Below are positions 55,200 to 63,741 of a DNA stretch of 64,000 nt, piece after piece. The position numbers were made by a program, and so were the translations under genes. Position 1 is the first letter of the stretch, and each line of letters begins with the position of its first letter. The stretch is from Nocardioides okcheonensis. Lineage in GTDB: Bacteria; Actinomycetota; Actinomycetes; Propionibacteriales; Nocardioidaceae. The stretch spans positions 2,976,001-3,040,000 of the forward strand of contig NZ_CP087710.1 of NCBI RefSeq assembly GCF_020991065.1, given 5' to 3'. The notes beneath the pieces are model-generated. The model was not told where the DNA came from. It did not search any database and worked only from the letters and a program-made list of their open reading frames with translations.

Positions 55200-56267
55200 G
55201 TGCAGACAGTGACTTCCGCTGCTTCGTCCTCCCCGCTCGCCCTCTCGGTCCTCGACCTCGTCCCGGTCCGCAGCGACCAGGCCACCGGTGACGCCATCGC
55301 CGCGTCGCGCCGCCTCGCGCAGGTCGCCGACGAGCTCGGCTACCGCCGCTACTGGGTCGCCGAGCACCACAACATGCCGGCCGTGGCGGCGACGAACCCG
55401 CCGGTCCTGATCGCGATGCTGGCCTCCGCCACCGAGCGGATCCGCGTCGGCTCCGGCGGCGTGATGCTGCCCAACCACGCGCCGCTGGTCGTCGCCGAGC
55501 AGTTCGCGCTCCTCGAGGCCGCCTTCCCGGGCCGCATCGACCTCGGCATCGGCCGCGCGCCCGGCACCGACCCGCTGACCCGCTACGTCCTGCGCGGCGG
55601 CAGCGCCGAGTCGGCCGACGACGCCGTCGCCCGCTTCCCCGAGTACGTCGACGACATCCGCACGCTGATGTCGCCCGAGGGCGTCGAGGTGCAGGTCGGT
55701 CCGCGCCGCCAGCCGCTGCACGCGACCCCGAGCGCGCGGAGCCTGGCCACCATGTGGCTGCTCGGCTCGTCGGACTACTCCGCCCGCCTCGCCGCCGAGA
55801 AGGGCCTGCCCTACGTCTTCGCGCACCACTTCGCCGGCCAGGGCACCGCGGAGGCGATCGAGCTCTACCGCTCCACCTACCGGCCCTCGCCCGAGCACCC
55901 GGAGCCGCGGACCTTCCTCACCGCCAACGCGGTCGTGGCCGGGACGGAGGAGGAGGCGCGCCGCCTCGCGCTGCCCAACGTGCAGCAGATGCTGGCGCTG
56001 CGCACCGGCGGCCCGCTGCGCCCGCAGCGCCTCGTCGAGGAGGCGGAGGCCGTCGAGATGACGCCCGACCAGGTCGGGTTCGGCCGGGCGATGAGCAACC
56101 GCTGGGTCGTCGGCTCGCCCGAGCAGGCCCGCACGCAGCTGGCCGACCTGGCCGCGACCTACGGCGTCGACGAGGTGATGGTGCACCCGGTCGCCGGCGC
56201 CTGGACCGGCACCGACGTCACCGCCGCCCCGACGCGCGAGGAGACGCTGCGGCTGCTGGCCGCCTGA
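55200..56267 (+). CDS. LLM class oxidoreductase (MsnO8/luciferase-like)
   Basis: A protein of 355 residues from the GTG at 55200 (a GTG at 55209 is possible). The block LGYRRYWVAEHHNMPAVAATNPPVLIAMLASATERIRVGSGGVMLPNHAPLVVAEQFALLEAAFPGRIDLGIGRAPG is diagnostic of this branch. It needs reduced flavin, and its substrate is unknown. It diverges from the MFS gene, so the SoxR-like operator could influence both. Confidence 0.87.
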   Translation: MQTVTSAASSSPLALSVLDLVPVRSDQATGDAIAASRRLAQVADELGYRRYWVAEHHNMPAVAATNPPVLIAMLASATERIRVGSGGVMLPNHAPLVVAEQFALLEAAFPGRIDLGIGRAPGTDPLTRYVLRGGSAESADDAVARFPEYVDDIRTLMSPEGVEVQVGPRRQPLHATPSARSLATMWLLGSSDYSARLAAEKGLPYVFAHHFAGQGTAEAIELYRSTYRPSPEHPEPRTFLTANAVVAGTEEEARRLALPNVQQMLALRTGGPLRPQRLVEEAEAVEMTPDQVGFGRAMSNRWVVGSPEQARTQLADLAATYGVDEVMVHPVAGAWTGTDVTAAPTREETLRLLAA

Positions 56268-56292
56268 GCCCTGCGGCCCGGGTGGGCGGCGG

Positions 56293-56688
56293 TCAGTGCC
56301 GCTCCTCGAGCCCGACCGCCTCGCGGAGGTTGTCGGCGGCCTCGCGCAGGTCGGGGTCGTCGGCGGCGCGCGAGTCCATCAGCGCCGCCAGCGCCTCCGC
56401 CAGCACGTTGAGCTTCTCCTGCATCGCCTCGTTGTGGCGGCGTCCGGCGTTCTCCAGCAGGACCAGCAGCAGCAGCGACAGCACGCCGCCGAACGTGTGG
56501 ATGGCGAGCTCCCACTTGGTGGTGCTCTTCCAGAGCGGGAAGCTCGCCGCCCAGATCACCACGACCGCCACGACGACCGCGAAGAACGGCGCCCGGCTGA
56601 TGGTGTTGGTGGACACCTCGACGAACTTCTCGAACGGGTCGAGGCCGTCCTTCTTCTCCCGGCTCTCGGCCGCCTCGCTGCGCTCCAT
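56293..56688 (-). CDS. Low-affinity iron permease family protein
   Basis: A 131-residue protein with two membrane helices (about 35-52 and 63-80) and charged ends, matching the short bacterial members of the Fet4-like family (FPLWKSTTKWELAIHTFGGVLSLLLLVLLENAGRRHNEAMQEKLN). Iron transport has been shown for the fungal protein, not for these short bacterial versions. The C terminus is an acidic helix. It stands alone. Confidence 0.78.
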   Translation of the reverse strand: MERSEAAESREKKDGLDPFEKFVEVSTNTISRAPFFAVVVAVVVIWAASFPLWKSTTKWELAIHTFGGVLSLLLLVLLENAGRRHNEAMQEKLNVLAEALAALMDSRAADDPDLREAADNLREAVGLEERH

Positions 56689-56753
56689 GACGGGAGGCTA
56701 GCGGCGCGGGGGTGTCGGCGTCCTCACCCCCGCGCCACTCCCGCGCCACCGGC

Positions 56754-59168
56754 TCAGTCGAGCGCGAGCCCCGCGGCCGGCGCGACCCGGGCCGCCTTCC
56801 GGGCGGGCAGCACGCAGGCGGCCAGCCCGGCGAGCGCGGCGACGAGGGCGACGCCCCCGACCTGCAGCACCGGCACGGTCAGCGCGGCGTCGTCCACGAC
56901 GCCGGCGATCAGCACCTGCACGCCGACCCACGCGAAGACCAGCCCGAGCGCCACGCCCATCGCGGTCGCGACGGCCGAGAGCAGCAGGCCCTCGGTCGCC
57001 ATCGCCCGGCGCAGCTGCCGGCGGGTCAGCCCCATCGCCCGCAGCAGGGCGTTCTCCCGGCCGCGCTCGAGCACGGACAGGCCGAGCGTGTTGGCGATGC
57101 CGACCAGCGCGATGACGATCGCGATCGCCAGCAGGCCGACCACCGCGCCGGTGAGGACGTCGACCTGCAGGACGCCCCACGCCCGCTGGGAGTAGCCGCC
57201 ATCGAGCCCGGCGCCCGACGCCCCGGCCAGCGCCGCCAGGTCGCCGCGGAGGTCCTCGGCGTCGGCCCCGTCGGCGGCGCGCACCCACAGCGCGGTCACC
57301 TGCGTCTCGGGGGCGAGCGCCGCCAGCGTGGTGGCCGAGACGACGCCGGCGCGGCCCCAGCCGTTGGCCGGCTGCACGTCGAGGGTGCGCTCGCGCCCCG
57401 CGACGGTGACCACGACCTCGTGGTCGTCCCACACCCGGTCGCCCAGCCGGCGCGGCAGCTCGTCGATGACGTCGTAGGGCAGCAGCAGCACGCCGTCGCG
57501 GGGGCTGAGGTCGTCGGGGCCGCGGACGGCGCCCACCCGGCCCGCCGTGCCGACGATCGGCACCTCGACGCCGCCGATGGTGGCGGTGGTGCCGTCGAGG
57601 GCGTCCACCGACGCCACGTCCGGCAGCGCCTCGGCGCGCGCCGCCAGGTCCGCCGCGAGCGGCTGGTCGACCGCCGTCACCGTGGCGTCGAGCGGGTAGT
57701 CGCGGTCCAGCTCCCCGTCGAGCCCGGCCCGTGACGACGCGAGGCCGGTCAGGACGGCGGTGGTGAGGGTGACGCCGACCAGGAGGGACGCGGCCGTGGT
57801 CGCCGTACGCCGCGGGTTGCGCACCGCGTTGCCGGTCGCCAGCCGCCGGACCGGCCCGTCGCCGGCGAGGCGGCCCACGACCCGGATCAGCCGCGGCACG
57901 AGCACCGGCCCGAGCAGCAGCACCCCGAGGAAGGTGACCGTCCCGCCGGCGAGCATCACGGGCAGGGTGGTGGTGGCGACCGCGACGGCCAGCAGGCCCG
58001 TGCCGCCCACGAGGCACAGCGTCGCGAGCGCCAGCCGGACGCGGCCGGCGGCCGAGCGGACGTCGACGCCGGTGTCGGGGCGCAGCGCCGCCAGCGGGGC
58101 GACCCGGGTCGCGGCACGCGTCGGGAGCCACGCGGCGAGCAGCGTCACCACGACCCCGACCGCGAAGCCGCCCCCGGTCCACAGCGGGTCGAGCGAGGCC
58201 GGCCCCATGTCGGAGAACCAGCGGCGGACGAGGGCGACCAGCCCGGCGCCGACGACCGCTCCGGCGACCACGCCGGCGGCCGACGCGACCAGGCCGAGGA
58301 CGAGCGCCTCGAGCCGGACCGCGCGCCGCAGCTGGCGGCGGGTCACCCCGACGCAGCGCAGCAGCGCGAAGTCGCGCTGGCGCTGGGCGAAGAGGATCGC
58401 GAACGTGTTGGCGATGACCATCACCCCGACGAACAGCGCGATCGCGACGAACATCAGCGCCATGACCGAGAGCACGTCGACCCCGCGGGTGATCTCGGCC
58501 TGGCGCGCGGCCACCCACGCGTCGGCGTCCTCGACGCTCGCGTCGGGGGCGACGGCCTCGGCCTGCGCGGCGGTGCCGCCCCAGGCGACGGCGTCGATCC
58601 ACAGCGAGCCGCGCAGCCGGCGCAGGTCCTGCCACGGGACGTAGAGCGAGGCGCCGAGGGCCGGCGGGCTGTCGACGGTGCCGACGACCTCGACGTCCGT
58701 GGCCGCGGCGCCGGAGCCGACGCGCAGCACGTCGCCGATCTCGACGCCGCTGCTCTTGGCCTTGTTGACGTCGGCCAGCGCCTCGCCGGGAGCGGTCGGG
58801 AAGCGGCCCGCCTCGAGGTCCTGCCACTGCAGGTCGGGGTCGAGGGACGCCTCGGCGACGTCCGCGGACGCCGTCAGCTGGACGCCGTCGCGGGTGACCT
58901 GCTCCATCGCGTAGCCCAGCCCGAGCGCGGGCACACCGTCCTCGGCGGCCCGGTCGAGCAGCCGCTGCGCCTGCCGCTGGTTGACGAGGGTCACCACGCG
59001 GTCGACCGCGGCGACGGGTGCACCGACGTCGGCGGTGAGGCCGGCACGGGTGGCTCCGGTGAGCATCCCGGTGACCACGACGAAGGCGACGCCGATGACG
59101 ACGGCTAGCGCGGCGGCGACGTAGCGCCGGGTGTGGTGGCGCAGCGAGGCCAGCAGAACGGCGCGCAT
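56754..59168 (-). CDS. ABC transporter permease, FtsX/MacB-like, fused double unit
   Basis: An 804-residue protein with two FtsX domains in one chain. An N-terminal helix (about 18-38) precedes a large extracytoplasmic region and three helices (about 235-370). A second unit with another extracytoplasmic domain follows, ending in helices near 680-800. ANTFAILFAQRQRDFALLRCVGVTRRQLRR and its later echo ANTLGLSVLERGRENALLRAMGLTRRQLRRAM are the conserved coupling loops. It probably exports lipids, peptides or drugs, driven by the adjacent ATPase. The start overlaps that gene's stop. Confidence 0.88.
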   Translation of the reverse strand: MRAVLLASLRHHTRRYVAAALAVVIGVAFVVVTGMLTGATRAGLTADVGAPVAAVDRVVTLVNQRQAQRLLDRAAEDGVPALGLGYAMEQVTRDGVQLTASADVAEASLDPDLQWQDLEAGRFPTAPGEALADVNKAKSSGVEIGDVLRVGSGAAATDVEVVGTVDSPPALGASLYVPWQDLRRLRGSLWIDAVAWGGTAAQAEAVAPDASVEDADAWVAARQAEITRGVDVLSVMALMFVAIALFVGVMVIANTFAILFAQRQRDFALLRCVGVTRRQLRRAVRLEALVLGLVASAAGVVAGAVVGAGLVALVRRWFSDMGPASLDPLWTGGGFAVGVVVTLLAAWLPTRAATRVAPLAALRPDTGVDVRSAAGRVRLALATLCLVGGTGLLAVAVATTTLPVMLAGGTVTFLGVLLLGPVLVPRLIRVVGRLAGDGPVRRLATGNAVRNPRRTATTAASLLVGVTLTTAVLTGLASSRAGLDGELDRDYPLDATVTAVDQPLAADLAARAEALPDVASVDALDGTTATIGGVEVPIVGTAGRVGAVRGPDDLSPRDGVLLLPYDVIDELPRRLGDRVWDDHEVVVTVAGRERTLDVQPANGWGRAGVVSATTLAALAPETQVTALWVRAADGADAEDLRGDLAALAGASGAGLDGGYSQRAWGVLQVDVLTGAVVGLLAIAIVIALVGIANTLGLSVLERGRENALLRAMGLTRRQLRRAMATEGLLLSAVATAMGVALGLVFAWVGVQVLIAGVVDDAALTVPVLQVGGVALVAALAGLAACVLPARKAARVAPAAGLALD

Positions 59169-59914
59169 CAGGCGCCCCGTCCACGCAGCGCGGCGACGAG
59201 CTCGTCCTGGCCCGGCTCGGTGAGGTGGGCGGTGACGGAGCCGTCGTGGATGACGACGACGTCGTCGGCGTAGGCCGCCGCGTCGAGCTCGTGGGTGACC
59301 ATCACGACGGTCATCCCGAGCTCGCGCACCGAGCGGCGCAGGTGGCCGAGGACCTCGGCGCTGGCCTCGCTGTCGAGGTTGCCGGTCGGCTCGTCGGCGA
59401 AGACGATGTCGGGCCGGGTGACCAGCGCGCGGGCGATGGCGACGCGCTGCTGCTGGCCGCCCGAGAGCTGGCTGGGCAGGTGTCCGAGGCGGTCCGCGAG
59501 GCCGAGCACGCCGACGACCTCGTCGTAGCGCTCGCGGTCGACGTCGCGCCCGGCGAGCTCGAGGGGGAGCACGATGTTCTGGCCCGCGGTGAGCATCGGC
59601 AGCAGGTTGAAGGCCTGGAAGACGAAGCCGATGTGCTCGCGGCGGAACAGCGTGAGCGCGGTGTCGTCGAGGCCGGACAGGTCGCGCCCGGCCACCGAGA
59701 CGGAGCCGGAGGTGGCGGCGTCGAGCCCGGCCAGGCAGTGCATGAGGGTCGACTTGCCGGACCCGCTCGGGCCCATGATCGCGGTGAACCGGCCGGCGGG
59801 GACGTCGAGGTCGACGCCGCGCAGCGCGTGGACGGCGCTGTCGCCGCTGCCGTAGGTGCGGGTGAGGCCGCGGGCGGAGGCGGCCGTACGGGTCTGGAGA
59901 GGTGTCGTGGTCAT
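59168..59914 (-). CDS. ABC transporter ATP-binding protein, LolD/MacB-like
   Basis: A 248-residue ATPase. Walker A is GPSGSGKST (48-56), Q-loop FVFQAFNLLPMLTAGQNIVLPLELAG, signature LSGGQQQRVAIARAL, Walker B IVFADEPTGNLDS and H-loop VMVTHELDAA. The Q-loop block and TGNLDS are typical of the LolD/FtsE/MacB branch that pairs with FtsX-type permeases. Its permease follows, overlapping by one base. Confidence 0.9.
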   Translation of the reverse strand: MTTTPLQTRTAASARGLTRTYGSGDSAVHALRGVDLDVPAGRFTAIMGPSGSGKSTLMHCLAGLDAATSGSVSVAGRDLSGLDDTALTLFRREHIGFVFQAFNLLPMLTAGQNIVLPLELAGRDVDRERYDEVVGVLGLADRLGHLPSQLSGGQQQRVAIARALVTRPDIVFADEPTGNLDSEASAEVLGHLRRSVRELGMTVVMVTHELDAAAYADDVVVIHDGSVTAHLTEPGQDELVAALRGRGA

Positions 59915-60181
59915 GGGGACAACGCTCGTCGTCGGCGGCTCCCGGGGCGTCGGCCCGCAGCACGGACCCGGCGTACGGCCGTGGGGTGACTGGGCGCGAC
60001 GGCGTACGACCGGGGGAGGACGGCTAGGTGTCGCACCTCATGAGGTTGTTGACACGGGCGACGTCCGGGTCTGGCCGATGTCCGGTCGACGGCAGAGTGG
60101 GAGACCGCTGTGCTCCCCCAGGGCGGGTGCAGCCCCCTTCAGCGCATGTGCGGCGGATGTGGCCCTGCATCGGCAGGCGGA
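59915..60181. other. Intergenic region at the left edge of the mobile zone, with repeat copy D
   Basis: No gene is supported. GCCGATGTCCGG at 60074-60085 matches the core of the repeat family found at 61621, 62661 and 63712. TTGACA at 60052 lacks a convincing -10. Confidence 0.4.
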
Positions 60182-61444
60182 TTCAGGCGGTGGTCGCAAC
60201 ACCAGGCGGTTCGGACTCTCCGGACAGTAGCGCGTCGAGGGTTTCGGCAGGAGTGCGCCACTTCAGGGTCTTGCGTGGTCGGCGGTTCAGTTGAGCGGCG
60301 ATGTTGTCGAGCATCCCGGGGCCGTAGAAACTCAGGTCGGCACCCTTGGGCAGGTACTGACGCAGCAGCCCGTTGGTGTTCTCGTTGCTGCCTCGCTGCC
60401 AGGGCGAGTGTGGGTCGCAGAAGTAGATGTCGAGTCCGGTCGCCTCGGCGATCTGGACGTGGTTGGCCATCTCGCTGCCCTGGTCCCAGGTCAGCGAGAC
60501 TCGCAGCTGCTCAGGCAGCGTCGCCATCTTCGCGACCATCGCTTCCTGCACGATGTCGGCGCTGTGGCCACCAGGCAGGTGGAGCAGCATCACGAACCGG
60601 GTTGTCCGTTCGACCAGCGTGCCCACCGCCGACCCCGACTGGGCCGAGCCGAGGATCAGGTCGCCTTCCCAGTGCCCGGGCACAGCGCGGTCCTCGACCT
60701 CGGCGGGGCGTTCGCTGATCATCACCATCTCGGCGAACCGTTCGCGCCGCTGGTCACTCTTGCGGTGGGGCTTGCGTACGGTCCTGCCGGTGCGCAGGTG
60801 CTTGGCCAGCTCGCGCTTGAGCGCACCGCGGCTCTGGACGTAGAGCGACTGGTAGATCGTCTCGTGCGACACCCACATCTCCGGATCGTCGGGGAAGTCC
60901 TCGCGCAGTCGTCGGGCGATCTGCTCGGGACTGTGGTCATCGACCAGTCTGGACTGCACCTCGTCGCGCAGCCGGTCGTTGGTCGCCAGCCGCGCCTGTT
61001 TCGGGCGCAGAGCCTGGCGATCGGCATCGGCCTGTGCCGTCGATGCCCGGTACTCCAGCCGACGTCGGGCGGGGCGTTTGCCATGGTGCTGGACGCGTCG
61101 CAGCTCGCGACTGATCGTCGAGGGCGAGCGATCGAGCTCTCGGGCGATCTCTCGCACTCCCGCACCGCGCACGCGTAGCAGCGCGATCTCCTCGCGCTCG
61201 GCGAACGACAAGCTCCTCGAGCGACGACCCGAGCCGATCGGGGGCATCACGCCGCCACGCTCGTTGAACCACCTGTTGCCCGTCCTGCGCGTCACATTCA
61301 CAGCCACCGCAGCATCTTCGTGCGACGAACCTCGACGAATCTCAGCCCAGAACCGGGCAACCGTCTCGGCCGGCGGTCTCGGCCGCCCTCCACGTGCCTG
61401 CATACCAACACCTCGATAATCAGGTGTTGCGATCACCCACTGAA
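60182..61444 (-). mobile_element. IS30-family insertion sequence
   Basis: Terminal inverted repeats of 22 bp flank the transposase gene. The left end (60182-60203) reads TTCAGGCGGTGGTCGCAACA plus CC. The right end (61444-61423, complement) reads TTCAGTGGGTGATCGCAACA plus CC. They agree at 19 of 22 positions. The left repeat overlaps the 3' end of the transposase gene. No target duplication is evident (GGA left, CCC right), so the ends may be off by a few bases or the flanks may have changed. Confidence 0.75.
60183..61403 (-). CDS. IS30-family transposase
   Basis: A protein of 406 residues from the ATG at 61403. A helix-turn-helix (SFAEREEIALLRVRGAGVREIARELDRSPSTISRELRR, about 65-103) binds the ends. 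The DDE catalytic core shows HWEGDLI, TWDQGSEMANH and NENTNGLLRQYLPKG. The reading frame is intact, so the element may be active. It lies between copies D and A of the regional repeat. Confidence 0.93.
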   Translation of the reverse strand: MQARGGRPRPPAETVARFWAEIRRGSSHEDAAVAVNVTRRTGNRWFNERGGVMPPIGSGRRSRSLSFAEREEIALLRVRGAGVREIARELDRSPSTISRELRRVQHHGKRPARRRLEYRASTAQADADRQALRPKQARLATNDRLRDEVQSRLVDDHSPEQIARRLREDFPDDPEMWVSHETIYQSLYVQSRGALKRELAKHLRTGRTVRKPHRKSDQRRERFAEMVMISERPAEVEDRAVPGHWEGDLILGSAQSGSAVGTLVERTTRFVMLLHLPGGHSADIVQEAMVAKMATLPEQLRVSLTWDQGSEMANHVQIAEATGLDIYFCDPHSPWQRGSNENTNGLLRQYLPKGADLSFYGPGMLDNIAAQLNRRPRKTLKWRTPAETLDALLSGESEPPGVATTA

Positions 61445-61620
61445 CCCAAGGCACCTTCGAGGGCGACAACCGCCGCACGTGCGGCGCCGGTGCAGCAGCC
61501 TCGTACACGTGTCCGAGATCTTGCCCTCGAGCTGCTGGGCGAAGGGCGACAAGTCAGACACGTGTGCCCGAACGGGCAGCACGCGACCCTTCACGTACGG
61601 ACCTGCTGCGATCCGAACGC
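61445..61620. other. Gap between IS30 and repeat A
   Basis: No gene is seen. TGCCCG-AA-CGGGCA near 61566-61579 forms a short hairpin. Confidence 0.35.
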
Positions 61621-61640
61621 CCGCTCATGCCGATGAGCGG
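61621..61640. repeat. Regional repeat, copy A
   Basis: CCGCTCATGCCGATG (61621-61635) is identical to the complement of copy C. Unlike the others, it continues as AGCGG and forms an 8-bp hairpin CCGCTCAT/ATGAGCGG. Confidence 0.5.
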
Positions 61641-61652
61641 TCGTCGACGTGA

Positions 61653-62132
61653 CTATCGCCCGGCGGCCACCTCGGCGGCCACCCGCGCGGACTCTGCCGC
61701 CATGTCGCCGCTGACCCGTCGCGCCGAGATGTCCCTCGCCAGCGCCTCCACCACTTCGTCATGGAACGCGAGGAAGTAGTGGTTGAGGCGGTCCCACGTG
61801 GCGTCAGAGTGGTAGTCGTGGACTGAGTTGATTCGACGGTGCTCTTCGAGCCATGGCGAGTCGTGGACGACGTGGGCCTCGTAGAACGAGAGACCCCTTC
61901 CCCAGAACGGGTGCCCGTGCAGAACCTCATCGTTTGGATGCCCCATCCGGATGTTCGAGCAGCCCTCGAAGCGGATCTCGATGACGTGCTCGCCCTCACC
62001 CGTTGCCAGAGACTCGTAGCAGAGCACGATCGCGCTGCGAGCACCCGCAACGAGCATCGGCAACGGCGCACCGGCGTCCCACTTCAGGCCCAGATCGAGG
62101 ACTTCCACCTGGGCTCGATGCTTCATGGCCAC
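61653..62132 (-). CDS. Hypothetical protein
   Basis: A 159-residue soluble protein (start at 62132; an in-frame ATG lies two codons in). Distinctive stretch: CSNIRMGHPNDEVLHGHPFWGRGLSFYEAHVVHDSPWLEEH (about 57-97), followed by a helical end. The GHPNDE and GHP motifs with several His look like a conserved family, but I cannot name it. It lies within the repeat-delimited mobile zone. Confidence 0.55.
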   Translation of the reverse strand: MAMKHRAQVEVLDLGLKWDAGAPLPMLVAGARSAIVLCYESLATGEGEHVIEIRFEGCSNIRMGHPNDEVLHGHPFWGRGLSFYEAHVVHDSPWLEEHRRINSVHDYHSDATWDRLNHYFLAFHDEVVEALARDISARRVSGDMAAESARVAAEVAAGR

Positions 62133-62246
62133 AGGGTTCCACGGATACGGGGCGCGTCACGCGGATACCGCTCCTATGCCGCGATCAGGTCGCCCGAACA
62201 TGCCGAGTTTCCCTACTTGGTGCCACGGCTGGGCCATCATGGCTGG

Positions 62247-62627
62247 ATGACCGCTTCCTGGCTGGGGGAATGGCCAGACCACAACTGGCAGGCGTGGGAC
62301 TACACCGTCAGTCACGCCCAACTGCATCTCCGAGGGGTACCCCACGACGACGCCAGCGGTCCGTGCATCGAGTTGCTGTTCAAGCCCGTGTACCGACTTG
62401 CCACCTCCACGATGAGTTGGTCCGGACTCCGGCTTGGCCTTCGGCGGGTCACGCCAGAGGGACAGGGTGTCTTCTTCCTCGTGAGCACGGACTCGTTCGG
62501 CCGTCATTCCGGCCACGGCGTCATCAGGGCAGGCTCTGCCCACGCGGCAAAGGCTGGTCTGCGGTACTCAGAGTCTGTCTTCGACAGGGACGTCGAGTGG
62601 CAGACGCTCTGGTCCAGTGCTGTGTGA
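62247..62627 (+). CDS. Hypothetical protein
   Basis: A protein of 126 residues from the ATG at 62247 (GTG 62220 in frame would lengthen it). It is aromatic-rich (TASWLGEWPDHNWQAWDYTVSHAQLHL) with a regular strand pattern (GLRLGLRRVTPEGQGVFFLVSTDSF). No family recognised. It is divergent from the 61653 gene. An overlapping minus-strand frame looks like shadow. Confidence 0.4.
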   Translation: MTASWLGEWPDHNWQAWDYTVSHAQLHLRGVPHDDASGPCIELLFKPVYRLATSTMSWSGLRLGLRRVTPEGQGVFFLVSTDSFGRHSGHGVIRAGSAHAAKAGLRYSESVFDRDVEWQTLWSSAV

Positions 62628-62660
62628 CGGGCGCACGCACCTGCCGCGACCTGTGCGCCA

Positions 62661-62682
62661 GCTCATGCCGATGTCCGGACGC
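62661..62682. repeat. Regional repeat, copy B
   Basis: GCTCATGCCGATGTCCGGAC plus GC (22 bp), the exact inverted complement of copy C at 63712-63733. It lies 50 bp upstream of the 62732 gene. Confidence 0.7.
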
Positions 62683-62731
62683 CCGCGTACGGTGCTGCCA
62701 TCTGCGGTGAGGGTGAGGGGAGGTAGCCGTT

Positions 62732-63130
62732 GTGGGTGAGGAGACGAAGGTCCGTCATGACGCCATCTCACCAACGCGGTTACTCATCGGGGCTGGTCTG
62801 ATGGGCGGCTTCTACCTCGCTCTGCCCTGGTTGATGTTCGGCGGCGCGTCCGTGAGCGGTTGGCTTCTCCTCGGCTCCGCGCTGGTGGGTGCTGCGGTCG
62901 GTGCGTCGCTGGGCGCCATGGAGTCCAGGCGACCTGCGAGGCGCCGCCGAGCGCGTAGGCTGGCAGGGTCTACCGGCGCATTCGTGGTCGGAACCACGGG
63001 GAGTGCGCTGCTTCTTGGTCGGTTCCTCGACGCGTCAAGCGTTCCGTGGATCCTTCTGGGAATGGTCGCCCTCACCACCGGAGCAGCGGCTCGCGCAAGG
63101 GTGGCGCCGGAACAGGCAAGCTCCCGGTAG
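62732..63130 (+). CDS. Hypothetical small membrane protein
   Basis: A 132-residue protein from a GTG start, preceded by GGGGAGG. Four hydrophobic segments (about 18-35, 42-60, 80-97 and 104-120) and a basic middle loop (ESRRPARRRRARR). No family recognised. It is flanked by inverted repeats B and C. Confidence 0.5.
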   Translation: MGEETKVRHDAISPTRLLIGAGLMGGFYLALPWLMFGGASVSGWLLLGSALVGAAVGASLGAMESRRPARRRRARRLAGSTGAFVVGTTGSALLLGRFLDASSVPWILLGMVALTTGAAARARVAPEQASSR

Positions 63131-63263
63131 GCGCACGCAACAATCTCTCCCGGGTTGCATGGACGCACCGGCGGGATTGCCTCCCAGCGCTTCTCCCACC
63201 TTGCGGTGGAACCCGTCCTTTGCTCCTGCCTGCCGGGATGGCCACGATTGCCCTACGCACTCC

Positions 63264-63336
63264 CAACGCCCGGATCTGCCGCGATCAGCTCGAGCTCATT
63301 GCGGCAGATCCGGACGTTACTGCGACGCTCGGCCGT
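63264..63336. terminator. Long imperfect hairpin between convergent genes
   Basis: CGGATCTGCCGC pairs with GCGGCAGATCCG across an 18-base loop. Outer bases (CCAACG and CGTTAC) extend the pairing imperfectly. It overlaps the stop of the 63317 gene. A bidirectional terminator is most likely; the layout also faintly recalls an attC site. Confidence 0.4.
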
Positions 63337-63682
63337 CGGTGACGAGGTCGAGCCATGTGGCCGCCTCGCGGGCGGCTTGTTCGATCGAGTCCACCTCAGC
63401 GATCAGCCCACTGGGCGGCCCAATGGACATCCCGGTCTCGCGCCCTCGGATGCCGTCATCCCAGTTGAGGTAGGCGGGACTCCGCCCGGCGACCAGTTCG
63501 GTTCCATCAAAATCGACGCGCCACGTCGCCAACATCTGGCCGTCGACGATGTCGTCGTACGACACAGTCATCCACAGCGAGCCGTCAGCGTCGGCGTGGT
63601 ACCAGTCCTGTGCCCCCGGGATGAGTTCCGCGAGACGCTTGAAGAAGGCCACCTCGTCAGGGGTCGGTGCTGCATCACGCAT
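63317..63682 (-). CDS. Hypothetical protein
   Basis: A 121-residue acidic soluble protein (EVAFFKRLAELIPGAQDWYHADADGSLWMTVSYDD) with a strand-rich middle (MLATWRVDFDGTELVAGRSPAYLNWDDG) and a helical end. No family recognised. Lies between repeats B and C. Confidence 0.5.
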   Translation of the reverse strand: MRDAAPTPDEVAFFKRLAELIPGAQDWYHADADGSLWMTVSYDDIVDGQMLATWRVDFDGTELVAGRSPAYLNWDDGIRGRETGMSIGPPSGLIAEVDSIEQAAREAATWLDLVTDGRASQ

Positions 63683-63711
63683 GAGGGGCAGTGTTGCAGC
63701 GGTGTCGACGC

Positions 63712-63733
63712 GCGTCCGGACATCGGCATGAGC
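63712..63733. repeat. Regional repeat, copy C (inverted)
   Basis: The exact complement of copy B over 22 bp, extended by CGG to match copy A. It ends eight bases from the integrase stop codon at 63742. Confidence 0.7.
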
Positions 63734-63741
63734 GGATGTCG

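Noticed and set aside
62157..62543. 128-codon minus-strand frame
   Set aside because: Opposite a plus-strand frame with better aromatic/strand pattern; composition is shadow-like.
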